Assembly (NCBI RefSeq): GCF_016411865.1
Contig: NZ_JAEKJA010000006.1
Coordinates: 62,001-126,000, forward strand
Source: Acuticoccus mangrovi
GTDB taxonomy: Bacteria > Pseudomonadota > Alphaproteobacteria > Rhizobiales > Amorphaceae
Reading direction: 5' to 3'
Length of the DNA stretch: 64,000 nt
Below the pieces are notes generated by a model. It saw only the letters and a list, made by a program, of their open reading frames with translations. It made no database searches and had not been told where the DNA came from. This document shows, piece after piece, positions 9,397 through 18,653 of this stretch. The translations under genes and the position numbers were made by a program. Position 1 is the first letter of the stretch. Each line of letters starts with the position of its first letter.

Positions 9397-9882
9397 TCAC
9401 AGGGCTGCCAGCATCGCCTGGGCGCCGGACACCTCGGCCTGGCCGGGCGTCTCCTCGATGTTGAGGATCTTCACCACGCCGTCCTCCACCAGCATGGAGA
9501 AGCGCTTGATCCGCAGCCCCATGCCGAAGCCGGAGGCGTCGAGCTCGAGGCCGGTGGCCTTGGCGAAGTCGGCCGAGCCGTCGGCGAGGAAGGTGATCTT
9601 GCCGACCCCGCCCGACGACTTCGCCCACGCCTGCATCACGAACATGTCGTTGACCGACACCACGGCGATCTCGTCGACACCCTTCGCCTTGATGGCGTCG
9701 AGGAGTTCGATGAAGCCGGGGAGGTGGTTGCGGTCGCACGTCGGCGTGAACGCGCCGGGCACGCCGAAGAGCACCACCTTGCGCCCCTTGGTGAGCTCTT
9801 CGACGGTCACCTCGGAGGGTCCGTCGGGGGTCATCACCTTGAAGGTGGCGGCAGGCAGAGTATCGCCGACGGCAATCGTCAT
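9397..9882 (-). CDS. Peroxiredoxin, Prx5 type
   Basis: Thiol peroxidase of 161 residues that reduces hydrogen and alkyl peroxides, probably with glutaredoxin or glutathione as reductant. The peroxidatic site PGAFTPTCD carries Cys49, and the motif is diagnostic of the Prx5/AhpE-like group. The rest of the family pattern (VVSVNDMFVMQAW, FLADGS, GMGLRIKRFSMLVEDG) follows in order. The protein has no second cysteine in the usual resolving position, consistent with a 1-Cys or glutathione-linked mechanism. The ATG is preceded by GGAG. It stands alone, separated from ileS by 292 bases and divergent from yqgE. Confidence 0.92.
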   Translation of the reverse strand: MTIAVGDTLPAATFKVMTPDGPSEVTVEELTKGRKVVLFGVPGAFTPTCDRNHLPGFIELLDAIKAKGVDEIAVVSVNDMFVMQAWAKSSGGVGKITFLADGSADFAKATGLELDASGFGMGLRIKRFSMLVEDGVVKILNIEETPGQAEVSGAQAMLAAL

Positions 9883-10007
9883 GGGTGTTCTCCGGTCGCG
9901 TCAGGGTCAGTTCCGCTTCTTCTATGGCAACCGCGCGACGCTGACGAGCCCCGACATTCGCGGCATCGACACTATATTGAGCTGAGATCCAACGGCGAGG
10001 AGAGGAG

Positions 10008-10601
10008 ATGATGGCAACCACCGAAGGTTACCTCGAAGGACAGTGCCTCATCGCCATGCCGCAGATGGGCGACACGCGGTTCGAGCGCGCGCTGGTCTTC
10101 CTCTGCGCCCATTCGGCGGAAGGGGCGATGGGGATCGTCGTCAACAAGCCGGCGAAGAACGTGTCCTTCGTGGACCTCCTGACGCAGCTCAACGTGATCG
10201 AGGACGACAAGGCGATCCAGCTGCCCGACACTGCCCGGCGCGTCGCCGTCTATAATGGCGGTCCGGTGGAGACCGGGCGCGGTTTCGTGCTCCACACCTC
10301 CGACTTCATCCTGAAGGAGGCGACGCTCGTCACCGGCAACGACGTGTGCCTGACGGCGACGGTGGAGATCCTGCGGGCGATCGCCAACGGTCACGGCCCG
10401 TCCCAGGCGCTGCTCGCCCTCGGCTATGCGGGGTGGGCGCCCGGCCAGCTCGAGCACGAGATCTCCAATAACGGGTGGCTGCACTGCGAGGCCGACCACG
10501 ACCTGCTGTTCGATCCCGACATCGACGCGAAATATGACCGTGCAATCCAGAAGCTGGGGATCGACCCGATGCTTCTGTCAAGCGCCGCAGGACATGCCTG
10601 A
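10008..10601 (+). CDS. YqgE/AlgH family protein (UPF0301)
   Basis: Small cytoplasmic protein of 197 residues in the YqgE/AlgH family, whose biochemical role is not settled. The family pattern is complete: [21 protein letters not shown] near the start, then [30 protein letters not shown], and the C-terminal sequence [14 protein letters not shown] with GWL. A strong purine-rich ribosome site (GAGGAGAGG) precedes two adjacent ATG codons at 10008 and 10011, and either could be used. It is divergent from the peroxiredoxin gene and 67 bases ahead of thrC. Confidence 0.9.
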   Translation: MMATTEGYLEGQCLIAMPQMGDTRFERALVFLCAHSAEGAMGIVVNKPAKNVSFVDLLTQLNVIEDDKAIQLPDTARRVAVYNGGPVETGRGFVLHTSDFILKEATLVTGNDVCLTATVEILRAIANGHGPSQALLALGYAGWAPGQLEHEISNNGWLHCEADHDLLFDPDIDAKYDRAIQKLGIDPMLLSSAAGHA

Positions 10602-10668
10602 GGCAACGCGTTCCTGTTGACACGACGGTACGATAAGCGCTTCTGACTGCCGGGGGGAGGAGCGAAGC

Positions 10669-12066
10669 GTGCAGTACATCTCCACACGGGGCGGCGGGCG
10701 TCCGCTCGGCTTTTGCGACGCCACCTTGGCGGGTCTTGCGGCAGACGGCGGCCTGTTCGTGCCGGACACATATCCTGAGTTCAGCGAGGCCGAACTCGTC
10801 GCGCTCGCGGGGCAGCCCTTCGAGGCGATGGCGCTCGCCGTGCTCTCGCGCTTTGCCGGCGGCGAGCTCGCCGACGCCGAGCTGAAGTCCGACATCGACG
10901 CGGCGATGGCGACGTTCCGCCATGCCGCCCGCACCCCGTTGGTGCAGATCGGCCCGCGCGACTTCGTGATGGAGCTGTTCCACGGCCCGACCTTCGCCTT
11001 CAAGGACGTCGCCATGCAGACGCTGGCGCGCCTGATGGACCGCATCCTGAAGGCCCGCGGCCGCCGCGCCACCATCGTGACGGCGACGTCGGGCGACACC
11101 GGTGCCGCCGCCGCCGAGGCGTTCCGCGGGCGCGACGCCATCGATCTCTTCATCCTCTATCCGGACGGCCGGGTGAGCGACGTGCAGCGCCGCCAGATGA
11201 CCACCATCGCCGACGCCAACGTCCACACCCTCGCCGTCGCCGGGGACTTCGACGACTGCCAGCGCATCGTGAAGGCGCTGTTCGTCGACCGCACCTTCAA
11301 CGAGCGCGTGGCGATGAGCGGCGTGAACTCGATCAACTGGGCCCGCGTCGCGGCGCAGATCACCTACTATCTCTTCGGAGCCCTCGCGCTCGGCGGGCCG
11401 CACCGCAAGGTGGCCTTCTCGGTGCCCACCGGCAATTTCGGCGACATCCTCGCCGGCTACGTCGCCGGGCGGATGGGGCTGCCCATCGAGAAGCTCGTCA
11501 TCGCCACCAACCAGAACGACATTCTCGACCGCACTGCCCGCACCGGGCGCTACGCTCCGGGGCGCGTCGCCCCCTCCACCTCGCCGTCGATGGACATCCA
11601 GGTGTCGTCCAACTTCGAGCGCCTGGTGTTCGACCTCTCCGGCCGCGACGCCGGCTCGGTGATGGCGCGGATGGCGGACCTTTCGAACGGCTTCGAGCTG
11701 ACGGACGGCGAGCGCGCCGCCATGGCGCGGCTGTTCGCCTCCGGCCGCGCCGACGATGCCGACACCGCCCGCCTCATCGGCGAGATCTACGCCGAGACCG
11801 GCATGATCGTCGATCCGCACACCGCCGTCGGCCTCAAGGCCGCCCGCGAGACGGCGCTGCCCGACGGCGTGCCGATGGTGACGCTCGCGACCGCGCATCC
11901 CGCGAAGTTCCCCGACGCCGTCGAGGCGGGCTGCGGCGTCGTCCCGGCGCGCCCGGCCGCGCTCGAGCGCGTCATGCGCGATCCGGAGCGCATGACGCGG
12001 GTGCCGGCCGAGATCGGCGCCGTCGCCGACCACATCCTCGACCATTCGCGGGCGGTGACCGCATGA
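10669..12066 (+). CDS. thrC: Threonine synthase
   Basis: PLP-dependent enzyme that converts O-phosphohomoserine to threonine, 465 residues, the length of the proteobacterial ThrC class. The PLP lysine is Lys112 in GPTFAFKDVAMQ. The phosphate-binding loop region TATSGDTGAAAA and the long C-terminal domain typical of class II ThrC are present. It starts with GTG behind a very strong GGGGGGAGGAG site. A TTGACA box lies at 10617-10622 but has no good -10 partner. The stop overlaps the next start (ATGA), the first link in a five-gene cluster running to 18514. Confidence 0.96.
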   Translation: MQYISTRGGGRPLGFCDATLAGLAADGGLFVPDTYPEFSEAELVALAGQPFEAMALAVLSRFAGGELADAELKSDIDAAMATFRHAARTPLVQIGPRDFVMELFHGPTFAFKDVAMQTLARLMDRILKARGRRATIVTATSGDTGAAAAEAFRGRDAIDLFILYPDGRVSDVQRRQMTTIADANVHTLAVAGDFDDCQRIVKALFVDRTFNERVAMSGVNSINWARVAAQITYYLFGALALGGPHRKVAFSVPTGNFGDILAGYVAGRMGLPIEKLVIATNQNDILDRTARTGRYAPGRVAPSTSPSMDIQVSSNFERLVFDLSGRDAGSVMARMADLSNGFELTDGERAAMARLFASGRADDADTARLIGEIYAETGMIVDPHTAVGLKAARETALPDGVPMVTLATAHPAKFPDAVEAGCGVVPARPAALERVMRDPERMTRVPAEIGAVADHILDHSRAVTA

Positions 12067-13334
12067 CGCGCATGACGCGGCTCGACAGCGGCCTCACCGT
12101 GGTGAGCGACGAGATGGAGCACGTCGATTCGGCCGCGCTCGGGGTGTGGGTCGAGACCGGCGTCCGCTCCGAGGAGGAGGGCGAGCACGGCATCGCCCAC
12201 TTCCTGGAGCACATGGCCTTCAAGGGCACGGCGACCCGCTCGGCCCGCTCGATCTCCGAGGCGATCGAGAGCGTCGGCGGCGAGATCAACGCCGCCACCA
12301 GCGTGGAGACCACCGCCTACCACGCCCGCATCCTCGCCGAGGACATGCCGCTCGCGCTCGGCATCCTCGCCGATATCCTCACCGAGCCGGCCTTCGCGCC
12401 GGAGGAGGTGGAGCGCGAGCGCAACGTGATCCTGCAGGAGATCGGCTCGGCCGAGGACGTGCCGGAGGATCGCGCCTTCGACGCTCTGCCCGAGGCCGCC
12501 TTCCGCGATCAGGCCGTCGGCCGCCGCATCCTCGGCACCCGCGACAGCGTCGGCGCCGTCTCCGCCGAGGGGCTGCGCCGCTTCTTCGCCCGCCACTATA
12601 CCGCCGGCGCGATGACGGTGGCCGCCGCCGGCAAGGTGGAGCACGAGCGGTTGGTGGAGGAGGTCGCCGCCGCCTTCGCGCGGGTGCCCGCCGGGGCGAT
12701 CCCGGAGCTCGCGAACGCCCGCTACACCGGCGGCATCCTCGCCGACACCGACGACACGGCCGAGTGCCAGTGGATCCTCGGCTTCGAGGGCCGGGCGGCG
12801 CGTCACGACGATGCCATCGCCGCCCACCTTGCCGCCATGAGCATGGGGGGCGGCCTTTCCTCGCGCCTCTTCCAGGCGCTGCGCGAGGAGCGGGGGCTCG
12901 TCTACGACACCTCCGCCTTCCACTGGGCGTTCGCCGATGCGGGCGTGTTCGCCGTCCATCTCGCCACCTCGCCCGACGCGGTGGAGGAGGCCGTGGCCGT
13001 GGTGCTCGACGAGCTGGAGGACGCCATCGGCACCCTCACCGAAGAGGAGCTCGCCCGCGCCCGCGCCCAGATGAAGGCCGGCATTCTGATGTCGCGCGAG
13101 AGCTGCTCGGCGCGCATGAGCCAGGCGGCGCGCCAGGCGATCGTGTTCGGCCGCCCGGTGCCGAAGGAGGAGCGCATCGCCGAGATCGAGCGCGTGAGCG
13201 CCGACGATGTGAAGCGCATCCTGGCGGACGTCACGCGCTCGACGCCCACGATGGTCGCCGTCGGGCCCATGGACGCACCCTCCGCCGATGCCGTCGTCCG
13301 CCGTTTCGGGCGAACGGCGGAGCCCACCCTGTGA
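12063..13334 (+). CDS. M16 zinc peptidase (pitrilysin/MPP-like)
   Basis: Zinc metallopeptidase of 423 residues, single M16 unit with two homologous halves. The inverted zinc motif HFLEH is at residues 46-50 and the downstream glutamate lies in EVERERNVILQEIG, as required for activity. The C-terminal half has the substrate-contact motif ALREERGLVYDTSAFHW. The closest family type is the mitochondrial-processing-peptidase-like proteins that commonly follow thrC in alphaproteobacteria. No signal peptide is visible, so a cytoplasmic or processing role is more likely than a periplasmic one. It overlaps thrC (ATGA) and the GNAT gene (GTGA). Confidence 0.93.
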   Translation: MTRMTRLDSGLTVVSDEMEHVDSAALGVWVETGVRSEEEGEHGIAHFLEHMAFKGTATRSARSISEAIESVGGEINAATSVETTAYHARILAEDMPLALGILADILTEPAFAPEEVERERNVILQEIGSAEDVPEDRAFDALPEAAFRDQAVGRRILGTRDSVGAVSAEGLRRFFARHYTAGAMTVAAAGKVEHERLVEEVAAAFARVPAGAIPELANARYTGGILADTDDTAECQWILGFEGRAARHDDAIAAHLAAMSMGGGLSSRLFQALREERGLVYDTSAFHWAFADAGVFAVHLATSPDAVEEAVAVVLDELEDAIGTLTEEELARARAQMKAGILMSRESCSARMSQAARQAIVFGRPVPKEERIAEIERVSADDVKRILADVTRSTPTMVAVGPMDAPSADAVVRRFGRTAEPTL

Positions 13335-14023
13335 GCGCCTTGCCGCGGGCGGCGCCGGTGCGTGGTTCGGCCGCCCTCAACGAGGGCACCGTGCTGCGCG
13401 GGAGAACCACCACGCTGACGATGCCGCTCGTCTCCGACTATGGGGAGTGGAGCCGGCTGCGTGCCGAGAGCCGCCATTTCCTGCGCCCGTGGGAGCCGAC
13501 CTGGCCGCGCGACGATCTCACCCGCATGGCCTTCCGGCGTCGCATCCGCCGCTACCATCGCGAGATCCGGGCCGACGAGGGCTACGCCTTCTTCGTGTTC
13601 GAGGCGGTCGAGGGCCAGCTCGTCGGCGGCATCACGCTGGCGCATGTCAAGCGTGGTGTGACCCAGTCCTGCTCCATGGGCTACTGGATGGGCGAGCGCT
13701 TCGCCGGTCAGGGCCTGATGGGCGATGCGGTGCGCGCCGTGGTGCCCTTCTGCTTCGAGACACTCGGCCTCAACCGCATCGAGGCGGCGACGCTGCCGCA
13801 CAACGATCGCTCCATCCGCCTCTTGAAGCGCGTCGGGTTCACCGAGGAGGGATACGCGCGGCGCTTTCTGTGCATCAACGGGGCTTGGCGCGACCACGTC
13901 CAGTTCGCCCTGTGCGCCGGCGACACGATCGATCCGGGGCGGTTGGCGACGCAGGCCGAGGTGGTCCGTCCCGACGGCGACCGCATGGATCCGTTCGACC
14001 CCCGGTTCGGGCTCAATCTATGA
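13331..14023 (+). CDS. GNAT acetyltransferase, RimJ/RimL-like
   Basis: N-acetyltransferase of 230 residues with a RimJ/RimL-type GNAT fold. The central part holds the acetyl-CoA motif around YWMGERFAGQGLMGDAV, followed by ETLGLNRIEAATLPHNDRS and LLKRVGFTEEG, the standard end of the fold. Family members acetylate protein N-termini or metabolites, and the target here is unknown. The GTG at 13331 overlaps the M16 stop by four bases and is the start that fits the gene spacing, although about 20 N-terminal residues precede the family domain. Its stop overlaps the next ATG (ATGA). Confidence 0.88.
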   Translation: MSALPRAAPVRGSAALNEGTVLRGRTTTLTMPLVSDYGEWSRLRAESRHFLRPWEPTWPRDDLTRMAFRRRIRRYHREIRADEGYAFFVFEAVEGQLVGGITLAHVKRGVTQSCSMGYWMGERFAGQGLMGDAVRAVVPFCFETLGLNRIEAATLPHNDRSIRLLKRVGFTEEGYARRFLCINGAWRDHVQFALCAGDTIDPGRLATQAEVVRPDGDRMDPFDPRFGLNL

Positions 14024-16869
14024 TTCGACTGCTTATCGTCCTCGTCGTTGCGACGTTGGCAGCCGCCGGCCCCGCACGGGCGTTGGAGCCGGTTCCCGTC
14101 GGCGCCAGCGTGCCGGTGATCGACCTCAAGCCCGAGGCCGAGATGCATCTCGACCAGGAGGAAAGCCTCCAGGTGTCGACGGCTCCCTCGGTCGACGGCG
14201 TGGTGGAGCGGATCGAGGTGCGCGCTACGCAGTCCGACACGCGTCACTGGGCGGTGATCGGCCTGCGCAACCCGGGCGACGAGCAGCTCGACCGTCTGCT
14301 CGTCGCGCCGCATTATCGGCTCGTCGATTCGGGCGTGCTCGATCCGGACCTCGGCGCCGAGCGCGTCGCGGCGATCACCCCGAGCGAGGGCTTCCCGCCG
14401 CAGCGGGTGCAGAGCGCCGACGCGGACGTCTTCGCCATCACCCTCGATCCCGGCGCCACCGTCACCTACGTCTTGGAGCTGACGACGCCGGAACTGCCCC
14501 AGATCCGCCTGTGGGAGACGTCGGCCTACCGCGACAGCCAGAACGCCTACACCCTCTACAAGGGCATCATCGTCGGCATTTCCGGCCTGCTCGCGGTGTT
14601 CTTCCTCGTCGTCTTCGTCATCAAGGGGACGACGATGTTCGCCTCCGCGGCGGTGCTCGCGTGGGTGGCGTTCGGCTACGTCCTCATCGACTTCGCCTTC
14701 TTCGGCGACGTTCTCTCCCAGCGCCTCTCCAACGAGGCGACGCTGCGCGCCTTCGCCGAGGCGATGCTGGTGCTGACGCTCGCCGCCTTCGTCGCCTCCT
14801 ACCTCAACTTCACCCGCTGGCGGGTGCGCAACCGCTATGCCCTCTTCACCTTCGTGCCGCTCGCCGTGGCGGCGGGCTGGCTCGCCCAGTTCAACCCCGA
14901 CCTGACGGCGGCGATCGCCCGCGTCTCGCTGGTGGTGGTGACGGCGGCGGGGCTCGTGGCGATCATCATCGCGGCGCTGCGCGGCAACGAGCGGGCGGTG
15001 ATGATCCTGCCGACGTGGCTCCTGCTCGTCGCCTGGATGATCGGGGCGGGGCTCACCGTCACCGGCGAGATCAACAACGACTTCGTCCAGCCGGCGCTCG
15101 ACGGCGGGCTGATCCTCCTCGTCCTCCTCATCGGCTTCACGGTGATGCAGCACGCCTTCGCCGGCACCTCGATCGCCCCGTCACTCGCCAAGAGCGTGGA
15201 GCGCGACGTGCTCGCCCTCGCCGGCTCGGGCGACATCGTGTGGGACTGGGACGTGTCGCGCGACCGCATCGTCTGCGGCCAGGAAGCCGAGATTCGCCTC
15301 GGCCTGGAGCGTGGCGAGCTGCAGGGGCCGCCGCAGGACTGGTTCACCGTGCTCCACCCGCAGGACCGCGACCGCTTTCGCGCGAGTCTCGACGCCACGG
15401 TCGAGCAGCGCCGCGGCCGCATCAACGACCTCTTCCGCTTCCGCGGCGTCGACGGTCACTTCCGCTGGTTCCGCCTCAGGGCGCGGCCGGTGATCGGCTC
15501 CACCGGCGAGATCATCCGCTGCGTCGGCACGCTCAACGACGCCACCGAGGCGAAGACCATCGAAGAGCGGCTGTTGCACGACAGCGTCTACGACAACCTC
15601 ACGGGCCTGCCGAACCGCCACCTCTTCCTCGATCGGATCGAGATGGCGCGAGCCTGGTCCAACGAGCAGACCGCGCAGCGCCTCTTCGTGGTGGTGGTGA
15701 ACCCCGACAACTTCACCGAGATCAACGACACCTACGGCCAGTCCGTGGGCGATTCGATGCTGCTCACCATGGCGCGGCGGCTCGGCCGCATCCTGAAGCG
15801 GCACGATTCGGTGGCGCGCCTCTCCGGCGACAGCTTCGGCCTCCTCGTCTACAACGACCCGGCCAAGCTCGAGGAGTTCGTCACCCGCGTGCGCGAGGCG
15901 CTCGGCGTGCCGATCCAGTTCGCCGACGAGCAGATCTCCGTGGTGGTGTCGCTCGGCATCGCCGGCATCGACCTCAAGGCCGAGAGCGCGTCGGAGATCC
16001 TCGACAACGCCGAGCTCGCCTTGCGCCGCGCCAAGCGCCAGGGCGGCGACCGGGGCGAGGTGTTCGACCCGTTGATGCGCCGCCTCAACATGAGCGGCCG
16101 CTCGCTCGCACGCGACCTCAAGCGCGCGATCACCGAAGACAAGGTGAAGCTGCAGTTCCGCCCCATCCGCGACCTCACCAACGACCGTACCGTGGGCTAC
16201 GAGGCGATGCCGTCCTGGCATCACCCGCTGCAGGGGCCGCTGTCCTGGCCGGAGCTTCTCGAGGTCGCCGCCCACGAGGGGATGGCCGTCCAGCTCGCCC
16301 TCGCGACGCTCGAGCGGTGCGCCAAGATCGTCGCCGAGTGGCGTACGGTGCGGCGCGACCTCACGCTGCTTCTGACCCTTCCTTCGGCCGACGCCTTCCG
16401 CACCGAGCTCGTCGGCGACGTGAAGACGGCGGTGGCCCGCAATCGTCTCGATGCCGGCGCGCTGCAGATCGGCGTGCCCGAGGGCGTCGTCTCCGACAAT
16501 CCGGAGTTTGCCGCCCAGCTCACCCATCGCCTGCGCGATGTGGGGGCGTCGCCTTGGATCGTCGATTTTGCCCGGCGCTCCACGGCCTTGCCCCACCTCC
16601 ACCGGCTCGCCCTCGACGGCGTGCGGTTCGACGAGGGGTTGACGGCGGCCGGCGAGGGGGCGCGGCGCCACAAGCTGACGTCGGCCCTGTTCGGGCTGGC
16701 GACCGCGTTGGAGGCGCGGGTGATGGTGGGAGGAATCATGGATATCAAGCAGGCCAATGACTTGCACGCGCTCGGCGCGCGCTATGCGGTGGGCGCGGCC
16801 TTCGGGCGGCCGGTGACCGCGCAGGGCGTCGCGAGCCTCGCCGTCGAGCACGCGCAGGCGGCCGAATAG
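14020..16869 (+). CDS. Membrane receptor with PAS and degenerate GGDEF and EAL domains
   Basis: Probable c-di-GMP-related sensor of 949 residues. A Sec signal (residues 1-22) precedes a periplasmic domain of about 150 residues and roughly seven membrane helices (about 185-390), the layout of 7TMR-DISM receptors. A PAS domain follows (about 400-510), then GGDEF and EAL domains. The GGDEF site reads SGDSF (602-606), and the EAL site reads EAM (728-730). Other EAL metal and catalytic positions are also altered: no DDFG, no KID, and GGIMD where EGVE is expected. Both domains are therefore probably inactive and may bind nucleotide or a partner instead. It overlaps the GNAT gene (ATGA) and ends one base before the ThDP enzyme. 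Confidence 0.88.
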   Translation: MIRLLIVLVVATLAAAGPARALEPVPVGASVPVIDLKPEAEMHLDQEESLQVSTAPSVDGVVERIEVRATQSDTRHWAVIGLRNPGDEQLDRLLVAPHYRLVDSGVLDPDLGAERVAAITPSEGFPPQRVQSADADVFAITLDPGATVTYVLELTTPELPQIRLWETSAYRDSQNAYTLYKGIIVGISGLLAVFFLVVFVIKGTTMFASAAVLAWVAFGYVLIDFAFFGDVLSQRLSNEATLRAFAEAMLVLTLAAFVASYLNFTRWRVRNRYALFTFVPLAVAAGWLAQFNPDLTAAIARVSLVVVTAAGLVAIIIAALRGNERAVMILPTWLLLVAWMIGAGLTVTGEINNDFVQPALDGGLILLVLLIGFTVMQHAFAGTSIAPSLAKSVERDVLALAGSGDIVWDWDVSRDRIVCGQEAEIRLGLERGELQGPPQDWFTVLHPQDRDRFRASLDATVEQRRGRINDLFRFRGVDGHFRWFRLRARPVIGSTGEIIRCVGTLNDATEAKTIEERLLHDSVYDNLTGLPNRHLFLDRIEMARAWSNEQTAQRLFVVVVNPDNFTEINDTYGQSVGDSMLLTMARRLGRILKRHDSVARLSGDSFGLLVYNDPAKLEEFVTRVREALGVPIQFADEQISVVVSLGIAGIDLKAESASEILDNAELALRRAKRQGGDRGEVFDPLMRRLNMSGRSLARDLKRAITEDKVKLQFRPIRDLTNDRTVGYEAMPSWHHPLQGPLSWPELLEVAAHEGMAVQLALATLERCAKIVAEWRTVRRDLTLLLTLPSADAFRTELVGDVKTAVARNRLDAGALQIGVPEGVVSDNPEFAAQLTHRLRDVGASPWIVDFARRSTALPHLHRLALDGVRFDEGLTAAGEGARRHKLTSALFGLATALEARVMVGGIMDIKQANDLHALGARYAVGAAFGRPVTAQGVASLAVEHAQAAE

Positions 16870-16870
16870 G

Positions 16871-18514
16871 ATGCGTCACGGCGGACAGATCCTCGTGGAT
16901 CAGCTGAAGATCCAGGGTGTCGATCGGGTGTTCTGCGTGCCCGGCGAGAGCTTCCTCGCCGCGCTCGATGGGCTCTATCGTAGCGGCGTCGACGTGGTGA
17001 ATGCGCGCCAGGAGGGCGGCGCCACCATGATGGCGGAGGCCGACGGCAAGCTCACCGGCCGCCCCGGCGTCGCCTTGGTGACGCGCGGGCCCGGCGCCAC
17101 CAACGCCTCCTCCGGCGTGCACGTGGCGTTTCAGGATTCCACCCCGATGGTGCTCTTCATCGGCCAGGTGGGCGCCGACATGAAGGATCGCGAGGCGTTC
17201 CAGGAGGTGGACTACAGGGCGATGTTCGGTCCGCTCGCCAAGTGGGTCGCCGAGATCGACACGCCCGAGCGCATCCCCGAATATGTCAGCCACGCCTTCC
17301 ACGTGGCGATGTCCGGTCGGCCGGGCCCGGTGGTGCTGTCGCTGCCCGAAACGATGCTGTCGGCCCACGCCGCCACGGCCGACGTGCCGCCCGCCAACCC
17401 CGCCATCGCGGCGCCGTCGGCGGATGCGGTGGCCGAAGCCGCCCGTCTCCTCGCCGCCGCGGATCGGCCGCTCATCGTGGTCGGTGGCCCGGGCTGGTCC
17501 CCCGAGATCGCCGCGGGTTTGAAGACCTTCGCCGAGACCGCCGACATTCCCGTCGCCGTGACGCTGCGCTGCCAGGACTATTTCGACAGCCGCTCGCCCC
17601 AGGCGGTCGGCGACATGGGCGTCGCGATCAGCCCCTCGCTCGCCAAGACGGTGCGCGAGGCCGACGTGGTGCTCGTCGTCGGCGCCCGCCTCGGCGAGAT
17701 GACGACGCAGGGCTACACCCTCTTCAACGTGCCGGTGCCCGATCAGACGCTGATTCACGTCTACCCCTCGGGCGACGAGATCGGCCGGGTCTATCGGCCC
17801 GATCTCGGCATCGTCTCGGCGTCGGGGCCGTTCCTGTCGGCGCTCGCGGCGGCGTGGCCGGCCGGGGCGCGCGGCCCCGCCCATTGGCGCGAGGCGGCAC
17901 GCGCCGGCTTCGAGGCCTGGCGCACGCCCAAGGAGACGCCGGGCAGGGTGAAGCTCGAACAGGTGGTGCGCCACCTCGCCGAGCGGCTGCCGGACGACGC
18001 CATCATCACCAATGGCGCGGGCAACTACTCGGCCTGGGTGCATCGCTACTACGCGTTCCGCAGCTGGCGCACGCAGCTCGCCCCGACGTCGGGCTCGATG
18101 GGCTACGGCCTGCCCGCCGCCATCGCCGCCAAGCTGCGCTATCCGGAGCGCATCGCGGTGTGCTTCGCCGGGGACGGCTGCTTCCAGATGACGTGCCAGG
18201 AGTTCGGCACAGCCGCCCAGACCGGCGCGGCGCTGGTGGTGATCGTCTGCGACAACGGCATGTACGGCACCATCCGCATGCACCAGGAGCGGAATTATCC
18301 GGGCCGCACCTCCGGCACCACGCTCAGCAATCCCGACTTCGCGAAGCTTGCCGAAAGCTACGGCGGCTTCGGCGCCGTGGTGCGCGACGGGGCCGACTTC
18401 CCCGACGCCTTCGAGGAGGCGGTGCGCTCGGCGCGTCCGGCGATCCTCCACCTTCACACCGATCCGGAGGCGCTGTCGCCGGCGCTGGTGCTGTCGGAGA
18501 TGGCCGCCGGCTGA
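16871..18514 (+). CDS. ThDP-dependent enzyme, acetolactate-synthase-large-subunit-like
   Basis: Thiamine-diphosphate enzyme of 547 residues with the three domains of the acetolactate synthase family. The PYR domain has the catalytic Glu48 in NARQEGGATM. A central domain of the AHAS/POX type follows, and the PP domain carries the cofactor motif GDGCFQMTCQEFG ending in CDNGMYG. No regulatory small subunit (IlvH) is nearby and the ORF is short for biosynthetic IlvB. It is therefore more likely a catabolic or unassigned decarboxylase/carboligase than the branched-chain enzyme. It begins one base after the receptor gene. The last codons and stop lie inside the hairpin array at 18507-18646. Confidence 0.85.
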   Translation: MRHGGQILVDQLKIQGVDRVFCVPGESFLAALDGLYRSGVDVVNARQEGGATMMAEADGKLTGRPGVALVTRGPGATNASSGVHVAFQDSTPMVLFIGQVGADMKDREAFQEVDYRAMFGPLAKWVAEIDTPERIPEYVSHAFHVAMSGRPGPVVLSLPETMLSAHAATADVPPANPAIAAPSADAVAEAARLLAAADRPLIVVGGPGWSPEIAAGLKTFAETADIPVAVTLRCQDYFDSRSPQAVGDMGVAISPSLAKTVREADVVLVVGARLGEMTTQGYTLFNVPVPDQTLIHVYPSGDEIGRVYRPDLGIVSASGPFLSALAAAWPAGARGPAHWREAARAGFEAWRTPKETPGRVKLEQVVRHLAERLPDDAIITNGAGNYSAWVHRYYAFRSWRTQLAPTSGSMGYGLPAAIAAKLRYPERIAVCFAGDGCFQMTCQEFGTAAQTGAALVVIVCDNGMYGTIRMHQERNYPGRTSGTTLSNPDFAKLAESYGGFGAVVRDGADFPDAFEEAVRSARPAILHLHTDPEALSPALVLSEMAAG

Positions 18515-18646
18515 GGCCGGTGCCGTCCGCGGGTTCGACGGCCCGCCGGCCGAAGCCGGCGCTCTTCCGCGAATTCGTCATAGGACCACCGGCCGGGGCC
18601 GGTGGTCGCCGCGGGTTCAAAGGGCCACCGGCCGAAGCCGGTGGCC
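18507..18646. repeat. Four-unit array of GC-rich hairpins (82-bp module twice)
   Basis: The 14-base core CCGGCCGAAGCCGG or a variant starts at 18507, 18546, 18589 and 18628, so spacings are 39, 43 and 39. Units 1-2 and 3-4 form two copies of an 82-base module; about 43 of the first 53 positions agree by my count. Three units fold as perfect hairpins: 18544-18561 (7-bp stem, CGAA loop), 18584-18607 (10-bp stem) and 18623-18646 (10-bp stem, CGAA loop). The first unit includes the stop codon of the ThDP gene. The array sits between convergent genes, so it can act as a two-way terminator. It also resembles REP-type elements. Confidence 0.75.
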
Positions 18647-18653
18647 GGGCGGC

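Noticed and set aside
10617-10646. Promoter with perfect TTGACA before thrC
   Set aside because: No acceptable -10 box lies at 16-18 bases. It is recorded as a weak possibility only.
18507-18646. CRISPR array
   Set aside because: The repeats are self-complementary hairpins with similar, not variable, spacers and no cas genes are nearby.
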